A DNA stretch of 64,000 bases from Clostridia bacterium (lineage in GTDB: Bacteria > Bacillota > Clostridia > Oscillospirales > CAG-272): contig JAGBIF010000046.1 in assembly GCA_017935065.1 (NCBI GenBank), positions 86,220 through 150,219 of the forward strand, given 5' to 3'. The notes under the pieces are model-generated. The model ran no database searches and was not told where the DNA came from. It worked only from the letters and a program-made list of their open reading frames with translations. The first letter of the stretch is position 1. The number at the start of each line of letters is the position of its first letter. Shown here piece by piece: positions 53,373 through 61,500 of the stretch. The position numbers and the translations under genes were made by a program.

Positions 53373-55244
53373 ATGAAAAGAAGAATTATAGCATTAATTC
53401 TCGTCGTCGTTATGCTTGTTGCTACGCTCGTCAGCTGCGGCTACAGCTACAGCAAGGACGATATGGCGCAGTACGGCAGCTTTGACAAGACCGCCTTTGA
53501 GGCAGCCCTTAAGGAGCTCGTCATAGAGGACGCGGAGTTTACCACCGATGCCGATACCAGAGCGCAGAAGGTTCTTGACCATATTCAGGAGCTTCTCGTT
53601 GCAAAGGTTGATACCGATGCGAAGATAAGAGAGGGTGTCGTTGCAGGAAACGATAAGCTCTATTACTGCTACTACGTTACCGCGAATATTGACGGTAAGG
53701 ACGTTACTCTCTTCACCGCTAATATGAAGGAGTCCTCCGCCGCAAGCGTTCAGCTCGGTCTTACCGATACCGAGGGCTTCGCGAAGCTCGTTGAGAACGC
53801 TTTCACGGGCGTTGACCTCAAGGATATCGCCTACACCACCGTAACCTCGGGCACCGCCGCTACAGGCAAGCTTGCTTCTATCAGCTACACGGTTGAGTAC
53901 ACCGAGACTGTTGAGGGTGTTGAGAAGGTTCAGAAGCTCACCTACGATAACGAGCTCGTTACTCTTGGTGACGCAAACCATCCCGTTGCGCTTAAGCTTG
54001 TAGGCTCTACTATCGCAAGCAGCCAGGATTTCGAGGAGGGTGGAAAGAAGTACACCTCCGCAAAGGTTAACTACACCGTTGAGACGGGCAAGGAAACGCT
54101 TATCAAGGACGTAACCTACACCGACAGCAAGAAGGTTAAGGATGCCGCAGGCACCGAGTATGAGCTTAAGGGTGTAGAGCTTTCCTATCACGTATATCCC
54201 GCATACTTCCTTGAGGTTGAGGAGCTTTCCGCTACTACCGTAATCAAGACTCTTCTCACCGCGCTCAGCACCGAGACCACCGACGAGGACGGAAAGGACA
54301 AGACCGAGTATGCGCTTCCCTCTATTGAGGCTAACGCGGAGCTTGCTAAGGCTGTTGACGAGTTAAGAGCAGCACTTAAGACTGCTACTACCGAGTATGA
54401 CGAGGCTCTCAAGGCTAAGGAGACCGCCGAGGAGAATCTTAAGAAGGCAGAGGGCAACGTAAAGGGCGAGACACCCACCGAGGCCGAGCAGCAGAGCATT
54501 GACGCCGCAAAGGACGCTCTTAACGGAAATGCTGATAAGAACATCAAGGGCGCTATCCCCACTCTCAACGAGAAGGAGGAGGCAAAGAACAAGGCAGAGG
54601 CTGATCTTGACGCAAAGATTGCCGAGCTTGTTACGGCTATCGGTGAGGACAAGGTTGTCACCGAGTACAAGGATGACGTTTACGAGACTCTGCTTGACGA
54701 GTACAATCACGCTATTAAGATGAGCCTTGCTAAGCAGGTATGGAAGAAGATGCAGGAGTACGCTACCGCGACCGTTGACAATCTTCCCAAGGCCGCTATT
54801 CAGAGCGCGTATGACAGAATGATTGAGCAGTACGAGTACACCTTCTACGAGGGCAGCTACACGTCGGAGTCGGATTCCAGCGAGTCCAACTACAAGCACT
54901 ATAACGGTGAGTTCCGCACCTTCCTTGCGGATAAGATGGGCGCTGATTCCTACACCGACGCTAAGCACGAGGTCTGGGCTGACGCAAAGGATTACGTGCT
55001 TCCTATCGTAGTAGTTTACACCGTTGCGGCAGAGTTTGACCTCACCGTAACCAAGGATGACATCAAGGCCGCAAAGGACGATACTACCAAGAACTATTCC
55101 TACTATGAGTTCTACAACGGTGAGGAAAACGTTGAGGTAGCTATTCAGTTCGATAAGCTTATGAACTCTATTCTCGAGTACGAGGAGAATGAGCAGACGG
55201 GTGCCTACGATTACAAGAAGGTTACCTATACCATCGCTGACTAA
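53373..55244 (+). CDS. Lipoprotein with trigger-factor C-terminal-like domain, PPIase domain not evident
   Basis: 623 residues. Lipobox LVSC (Cys22). The N-terminal 300 residues are beta-rich with an FKBP-like arrangement but no clear GD-V-I-Y-G signature. A coiled coil of Ala/Glu/Lys follows (about 330-430: EYDEALKAKETAEENLKKAE), then a helical domain with QVWKKMQEY, IQSAYDRMIEQYEY, FLADKMGADSYTDA and VYTVAAEFDLTVT. The same helical arrangement is present in the lipoprotein at 55875 and resembles the chaperone arms of trigger factor/SurA. A role in folding exported proteins is inferred. Own promoter and terminator. Confidence 0.72.
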   Translation: MKRRIIALILVVVMLVATLVSCGYSYSKDDMAQYGSFDKTAFEAALKELVIEDAEFTTDADTRAQKVLDHIQELLVAKVDTDAKIREGVVAGNDKLYYCYYVTANIDGKDVTLFTANMKESSAASVQLGLTDTEGFAKLVENAFTGVDLKDIAYTTVTSGTAATGKLASISYTVEYTETVEGVEKVQKLTYDNELVTLGDANHPVALKLVGSTIASSQDFEEGGKKYTSAKVNYTVETGKETLIKDVTYTDSKKVKDAAGTEYELKGVELSYHVYPAYFLEVEELSATTVIKTLLTALSTETTDEDGKDKTEYALPSIEANAELAKAVDELRAALKTATTEYDEALKAKETAEENLKKAEGNVKGETPTEAEQQSIDAAKDALNGNADKNIKGAIPTLNEKEEAKNKAEADLDAKIAELVTAIGEDKVVTEYKDDVYETLLDEYNHAIKMSLAKQVWKKMQEYATATVDNLPKAAIQSAYDRMIEQYEYTFYEGSYTSESDSSESNYKHYNGEFRTFLADKMGADSYTDAKHEVWADAKDYVLPIVVVYTVAAEFDLTVTKDDIKAAKDDTTKNYSYYEFYNGEENVEVAIQFDKLMNSILEYEENEQTGAYDYKKVTYTIAD

Positions 55245-55295
55245 TTGAATTGTGACTGTTTTGAACACCTAATTAAATAAGGTATTTGATACAGC

Positions 55296-55335
55296 AAAAG
55301 CGGGGCTGTTGCAAATTAGCGACCGCCCCGCTTTT
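55296..55335 (+). terminator. Terminator between the lipoprotein gene and rnhA
   Basis: AAAAGCGGGGC (55296-55306) pairs with GCCCCGCTTTT (55325-55335). Confidence 0.88.
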
Positions 55336-55378
55336 ATATAGTTTTATTTATAATGAAGAAATTTTGAGAAGTGAACGT

Positions 55379-55822
55379 ATGAAAGAGGTAATGCTGTATA
55401 CCGACGGTGCTTGCCGAGGAAATCCCGGGCGCGGCGGCTGGGGAGCGATTCTCGTGTACGGAAGATTTGAGAAGGTTATGTCGGGCGGCGAGCGTGAGAC
55501 TACCAACAACAGAATGGAGCTTACCGCGGCAATAGAGGGGCTTCGCGCCCTGAAGGAGCCCTGCTCGGTCACCCTGTATTCGGACTCAAAATATCTTGTC
55601 GACGCGTATAGCGAGGGCTGGATATACGGATGGGAGAAAAAGGGCTTTGCCAAGGTGAAAAATCCTGATTTGTGGGTTTCAATGCTTGAGCTTACAAGAA
55701 AGCACAAGGTCACCTTCGTATGGGTGAAGGGGCACGCGGGACACGAATATAACGAGAGATGCGATCGCCTTGCGTGCGAGTTTGCCGATTCCTTTCTTGA
55801 CGGCGGCGAAACACCGCTATGA
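55379..55822 (+). CDS. rnhA: Ribonuclease HI
   Basis: 147 residues, E. coli-type RNase HI. Active-site residues are in [11 protein letters not shown] (Asp), [13 protein letters not shown] (Glu), [10 protein letters not shown] (Asp), [13 protein letters not shown] (His, Asp). It removes RNA from RNA:DNA hybrids. The ATG at 55379 is used because it matches the family start [10 protein letters not shown]; a longer frame reaches back through the terminator stem. GAGAAG lies upstream. Confidence 0.96.
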   Translation: MKEVMLYTDGACRGNPGRGGWGAILVYGRFEKVMSGGERETTNNRMELTAAIEGLRALKEPCSVTLYSDSKYLVDAYSEGWIYGWEKKGFAKVKNPDLWVSMLELTRKHKVTFVWVKGHAGHEYNERCDRLACEFADSFLDGGETPL

Positions 55823-55874
55823 TGCCGCGCCAACGCTTAATATACCCGAACATATGCTTTGAATGGAGAAATAT

Positions 55875-57431
55875 ATGAAAAGAATTATTTCCGCGCTGCT
55901 GCTGATTTCGGCGATGCTCGGATGCGCTCTCGGTCTTATAGGCTGTGAGGACGAGACGAGAAGGCTTGATTATCTTAACGATGATCTTTCCAGATACTTA
56001 AAAATTGAAAAAAGCGACTACACGGGTTATCCTATTGAGATAGATATTCCGAGCGTCAGCGATATCGAGGTTGAGAACGCTATTCTTCAGGACCTCGCCT
56101 CGAAAAAGGGCGGACTACGCTTCGAGGGCGACTATATAAGAAGCGAGCCTGTCGCGGCGGGAGACAAGGTATATATCCGCTACAGGGGTTATACCAAGGA
56201 TGAAAACGGAACGCAGTATGAGATAGAATCGTCGTCGAACTTTGGCGATTCCTATGACGCCGAGCTTATTATAGGCTCAGGACAGTTTGTTACGGGCTTT
56301 GAGCTTGGACTTCTCGGTAAGGTGCCTAATCAGTACAGTAAGTTTGAAAAGTGGCCTGCCGAAAAGGGAGGCAAGGTGCTTGATGGCGACGTGGTATATC
56401 TTGACGCGACCTACGTTGTCGATACCGAGCCACAGATCAAATCCGAAATTATCAGAATTGACCTGAGGGACCCGAATATCGAGGATATATGGGGCGTCGG
56501 CATACGCGACTATGTAATGGATATGACGATAGGCATAAGCGACACCAAGCCCATCACCTTCACCAGAATTAAGACGGGCGAGCGTGTGACCTTTACCTAC
56601 GGACATATTGATTATGTAACCCGCTGTGAGGAAAATCCTATAACCATAAACGCGACCTTCCCTCACGATTACCAGGAGGAGAGCCTTCGTAATAAGGAGG
56701 TGTTCTTCGACGTGTATATATCCTACGCCGTTCACTACGAGACTGCAACGCTTAACGAAAGCTTCGTCACCGAAAAGCTCGGGCTTACCGCACAGAGGCT
56801 TGACGAGTATGAGGGAGAGAGCATTGTCGAAAAGTATCGCTCGTATAAGAGGGCAGAGCTCGAGGCCCAGCGAGAGACCGACATCCGCTATGCCGCGGAG
56901 GATTTGATGTGGGAGCATCTCAAAAAGACCTGCGAGATTAAGGAGTATCCCAAGCGCGAGCTTCAGCGTGTGTTCAACGATTACTACTATAAGTTCCAGC
57001 TTGACTACGCGCAGAACTATACCACTACCTATAAGAGCGTTGAGGCGTACATAAGAGTTTATTACGGTCTTTCCGAGGACGGTGAGAGCGGTGATTGGCA
57101 GGGCGCTATCAACGAGCAGGTGAAGGGAGAGATCCACGAAAAGCTTATCTTCTATTCCATCCTTCGTATGGAGAATATGGTGCCCGACGAGGAAAAGTAT
57201 AAGGAGATATATGAAGAAGAGCTGAGGCGCGACTTCGAATACTACGGAAAGACGCCCTACGATTACCCCACAGAGGAGGAGTACCTGAAGGCGCTTAAGG
57301 ACTACGAGGCGCAGATTCTTGAGTACTACGGCGAGGAATTCTACCGCGAGTCAGTCTACTACAACTACGCAAGCGCCCTTATCCTCGACCTCGCGGACAT
57401 AAGAAACACGGCGGATGCTGCTCCGCAGTAA
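55875..57431 (+). CDS. Trigger-factor-like FKBP-type peptidyl-prolyl isomerase lipoprotein
   Basis: 518 residues. Lipobox LIGC (Cys24) anchors it outside the membrane. A trigger-factor-like strand-helix start (SDIEVENAILQDLASKK) leads into an FKBP domain with AAGDKVYIRYRGY (about residue 95) and IGSGQFVTGFELGLLGK. A second FKBP-like repeat follows (ITFTRIKTGERVTFTYG). The C-terminal half is the helical SurA/trigger-factor arm: LMWEHLKKTCEI, RELQRVFNDYYYK, GEIHEKLIFYSILRMEN. The ATG at 55875 is chosen over 55863 because GGAGAA then sits correctly. It is a likely extracytoplasmic foldase. Confidence 0.88.
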   Translation: MKRIISALLLISAMLGCALGLIGCEDETRRLDYLNDDLSRYLKIEKSDYTGYPIEIDIPSVSDIEVENAILQDLASKKGGLRFEGDYIRSEPVAAGDKVYIRYRGYTKDENGTQYEIESSSNFGDSYDAELIIGSGQFVTGFELGLLGKVPNQYSKFEKWPAEKGGKVLDGDVVYLDATYVVDTEPQIKSEIIRIDLRDPNIEDIWGVGIRDYVMDMTIGISDTKPITFTRIKTGERVTFTYGHIDYVTRCEENPITINATFPHDYQEESLRNKEVFFDVYISYAVHYETATLNESFVTEKLGLTAQRLDEYEGESIVEKYRSYKRAELEAQRETDIRYAAEDLMWEHLKKTCEIKEYPKRELQRVFNDYYYKFQLDYAQNYTTTYKSVEAYIRVYYGLSEDGESGDWQGAINEQVKGEIHEKLIFYSILRMENMVPDEEKYKEIYEEELRRDFEYYGKTPYDYPTEEEYLKALKDYEAQILEYYGEEFYRESVYYNYASALILDLADIRNTADAAPQ

Positions 57432-57460
57432 AAACACGATAAATGCAAATCAATATAGGC

Positions 57461-57498
57461 AAAACAGGCTATCTCGAAAGAGATAGCCTGTTTTTGCT
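57461..57498 (+). terminator. Terminator after the FKBP lipoprotein gene
   Basis: AAAACAGGCTATCTC (57461-57475), GAAA tetraloop, GAGATAGCCTGTTTT (57480-57494), a perfect 15-bp stem ending in a T-run. The A-run at its left also serves the convergent araC-type gene. Confidence 0.92.
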
Positions 57499-57553
57499 TG
57501 TAGCCTAAGGGCTAAGATTTTTGTTGTGTATATTTTGCATAGCATAATTAAAA

Positions 57554-58318
57554 TCATTTTATTTTTGATGCTTTTTCGGTTGAAATTGCATGTATGAGCG
57601 CAGAGGCTTCGGAATATCCGCATTTTTCTGCAGCCTCCTCCAGAGTCGCTCCTTCGTTGCGAAGCATAGTTGCGGTCCTTAAACGGAGCTGCTTTAAGTA
57701 GGTATAGGGAGTGACGCCCAGGGCATTTTTAAATTTACGGATAAAGCCTCCGTATGACATAAATGATTTTCTGGCTATATCGCGTATTGAAATATCGGTT
57801 GCTATCCCTTTGTGTATTTCTTCAAGAGCGAAAATGAGCAGTTTATCATCGAGAGTCTTAGCGCCGAATTCGGCTATCATTTTATTTGTAAGATAAATAA
57901 CAGTGGCTTTAAGATATTGGAGCTCGTCCTCCTTGACGTTACACATTCTGCACTGTGAGGCCTCTGCTATTTTGTCAAATACCTCAAATGCTTTATTTGT
58001 CACGGGGTCACAGTGCGGATTGAATTCAATAACGTCATTGCTGATTATAGGAGGTATAAGCTCAAAGTTCACGTATGTGTGATTGAGACGGGCCTCTTCG
58101 TTCTCATATGATGACCAGGTTGGGATATTATTATATGAAGGAATAAGATATAGATAGCCCTGCTTGAATGAATGCTTTTCGCCGTTGTGATAGTATCCTC
58201 CCTCGCCTCCAAGCACATAGACGAAGCGATTAATTCCTCCGCGCACGTTGTTTTTCCACTTGTTACGGTCAGGCACCTTGGTTTTTCCAATGCATTGAAT
58301 AAAGCAGTATTGATTCAA
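57554..58318 (-). CDS. AraC-family transcriptional regulator
   Basis: 254 residues. The N-terminal half is a cupin-like sensor (GGINRFVYVLGGEGGY, KQGYLYLIPS). The C-terminal hundred residues hold the two HTH motifs of AraC proteins: ISIRDIARKSFMSYGGFIRKF and the LEEAAEKCGYSEASALIHAI block (written in parts). The second HTH lacks the usual FSR-FK ending and the protein stops early, so the tail may be slightly shortened. It is divergent from the large GH95-type gene, which it most likely activates in response to a sugar. Confidence 0.9.
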   Translation of the reverse strand: MNQYCFIQCIGKTKVPDRNKWKNNVRGGINRFVYVLGGEGGYYHNGEKHSFKQGYLYLIPSYNNIPTWSSYENEEARLNHTYVNFELIPPIISNDVIEFNPHCDPVTNKAFEVFDKIAEASQCRMCNVKEDELQYLKATVIYLTNKMIAEFGAKTLDDKLLIFALEEIHKGIATDISIRDIARKSFMSYGGFIRKFKNALGVTPYTYLKQLRLRTATMLRNEGATLEEAAEKCGYSEASALIHAISTEKASKIK

Positions 58319-58538
58319 TTGTAATTCTCCTGTTAATTTCTATCAATTTAATATTGATTTTTATCATATCCTATTTTATTGCTATATGATACAATTAAAT
58401 AGCAGTAATATCATATCACTTATGTTAACTTTTGTCAATATTACATTGGTATTACTTGGATTTTGATTATTATTGTTTGATGTGTTGATGAAAAACTATC
58501 AAGCTTTTTAATAATAAAATTTACACAGGAGAAATACT
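58319..58538. promoter_or_regulatory. Intergenic control region between the AraC-type regulator and the GH95 gene
   Basis: 220 bp, very AT-rich. No consensus -35/-10 pair with proper spacing is visible for either gene, as expected for activator-dependent promoters. TTGTCA near 58432 and TACAAT near 58391 are isolated elements. ACAGGAGAA at 58525-58533 is the ribosome binding site of the GH95 gene. Confidence 0.45.
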
Positions 58539-61500
58539 ATGAAAAAAAGAGTTATTAGTTTCTTTTGTATGCTTGCAGTTCTCTTGAGCTGCATATCGGG
58601 TGCTGTCCCGTTTATCAGCATTGCGTCGGATTATGACGCGGATTCGGTTGTCATCAACGGAAGTGAGCTTCCCTTGAGGCTATGGTATGACGAGGAGGCT
58701 CCCGAGCTTAACGAGAATGCCGCGAATCCTGATTTTGATAAGCTTGAGGACGACGGATGGCAGCAGTGGTCGCTGCCTATCGGAAACGGCTACTTCGGTG
58801 CCAGCGTTTTCGGCAGGACTGAGACCGAAAGAGTGCAGATAACCGAAAAAACGCTGTCTAATAAATATCAGAAGATCAACGGTTCGGCAAAGTCCTACGG
58901 CGGACTTAACAACTTTTCCGAGACTTATATCGACTTTGGACATACTAATTCGGAAGTTACCGATTATATGCGTGATATTGATATGAGCACGGCTATATCG
59001 AGCGTTAAGTATACTTACGGGGGTGTAAAATATACAAGAGAATATTTTACATCATACCCCGACAAGGCGCTCGTTATCAGAATTAAGGCGGACACCGCTG
59101 GCGCGCTCTCATTTACTCTTCGCCCCACCGTTCCCTACGAGCAGGAATATATGGCAATAGAGGGTGACGGAATGGGAAAAAGCGGTGAGGTCACCTCATC
59201 TGTTATAGACGATGCAACCTTCGGCAAGGTTGGATATATTGAGCTTTCGGGTAAGCTTGACTATTATGACGTTGATTTCCTCGGCATTTACAAGGTGTAC
59301 ACCGATGGAGGCACAGTTGCGGCTTCAACTACACAAAATAAATACGGTGACACCGACGGAACTATCACGGTCGACAGTGCCAACACCGCGCTTATCGTCG
59401 TAACTCTCGGTACGGATTACGAGCTTTCAAGCGAGATGTTTACAGCGGCCGACGAGGATAAGCCCACCTTTGAAACCACTCTTGAGGACACAAGACGCAA
59501 GGTCGAGGGTGATATGGCTGCCATAGACGGGAAGCTAGAGGGAAAAACCGTTGAGCAAGCGTACGATATGCTAAAGCGCGCACATGTTGAGGACCACTCG
59601 GAGCTTTTCGGTAGAGTAACCGTCGAGCTTGGATGCGATCCTTCAGATTTTGAGCTTACTACAGACGAGCTTCTTGCGGAATATCAAAATGGATATAAGA
59701 GCACGTATCTTGAGACACTTCTCTTCCAATACGGAAGATATCAGCTTATCGCATCCTCGCGTGAGGGCGCTCTCCCCGCAAATCTTCAGGGTGTATGGAA
59801 TCCCTACAACACCGCGCCTTGGGGCTCGGGATACTGGCACAATATAAACATTCAGATGAACTATTGGCCTGCGTTCTCTACCAACCTTGCGGAAACCTTC
59901 AAGCCCTACGTTGATTTTAACGATGCATTTATGAAAAAAGCTGAGGCCAACGCAACGAATAACGTAGACAAATATAACCAACAGATGCTTGGACAAGACG
60001 GTGGAAACGGATGGGTAATAGGTGTAGGAAGCTTCCCATATAGCATAGCAAGCGACAGATCCGCAGGAAATCTTGGCTTTACAACGCAGATGTTCTGGGA
60101 ATACTATCAATATACGCAGGATGAAAAGGTACTTAATGAAATCGTTCTTCCGAAGCTTCTTTCGGCGGCAAGATATATTACCAAGTGCGTAGAGCTTGAC
60201 GAGAACGGAAACTATCTTGTTTCTCATTGCGATTCTCCCGAGGTTCACGTTAACGGAGTGTGGTATTATACGAAGGGAACCACATATGCTCAGACCTTTG
60301 CGTATCTTAATAATTATCACACTCTGAGACTTGCGGAGGAGGCGGGAATCGATCTTACCGATGAGGCCGTGCTATCCACCGACGAGTATTCTGTTCTTAA
60401 AACAGTTATGGAGCAGATTAATAAATACGATCCTATTAATGTAGGTCTATCAGGACAGATAAAAGAATTCCGTGAGGAGGATTATTACAGCTCAGTCGGT
60501 GATGATCCGAATCACAGACACGTATCGCAGCTCGTAGGACTATATCCTGGAAACGTAATAAATTCCAATACCCCTGCTTGGATAGACGCGGCTCTCGTTA
60601 CTCTTGAGGGACGCGGGCAGAACACTACGGGCGGTTGGGTTTATTCTCATAAGGCAGGGCTTTACGCAAGAGCCAAGGAAGGAGATGAGGCGCGAGCGCG
60701 CGTTGACGAGCTTCTTTCGAGGGTTACTTTCCCAAATCTTTTTACGAGACTTTGGGAGGTGTATCAGATAGACGCGAGCTGTGGTATTACTGCGGGAATT
60801 GCGGAGATGCTTCTGCAGAGCAACGCGGGTTATATAGAGCCTCTCGCGGCACTTCCCACTAATTGGAGCAACGGCTCTTATACGGGACTTTGCGCGGAGG
60901 GCAACTTTGAGGTCAGTGCGGCGTGGGAAGGCGGACTTGCAAAAACCTTTAATATTCTTTCAAAGTCAGGCGGTGTAGCAAGCGTTGCATATTCGGGTAT
61001 CGGAAATGCTAAAGTTGTTCGTGTATCCGACGGAAGTACTGTTGATTTTACCGTTGACGGAGCTAACAGAATTTCGTTTAATACCGCAATCGGAGAATCC
61101 TACATAATTTCAGGCTTTACTGCAGAAGAAAGGATAGATGCTCCTACCTCTCTTCGCATTGAGAGGGCAGACGTATTCGGTGAGTTTACTCTCGAGTGGG
61201 CGGATGTTACAAATGCCGAAAGCTACAACGTATATATGGCGCTTGAGAATTCTCCCACCTATACGCTTATAGGCAACACGCAAAAGACCGCATTTAACTT
61301 CTCGCACACCGAGGAAAACGAAAATAAAAGAACGACGTTTGCTATAACAGCCGTAAATACGCACGAAACAGAGAGTAAGAGAGTTCTTTGCTATTCAAAT
61401 CCCATTGATACCTCGGCGCAAATATACGATTCGAAGGCATATATTATGCAGTCAGGTGAGGTACAAGTGGTAATACAGGCTAATGAAAATGCCGCAAAAT

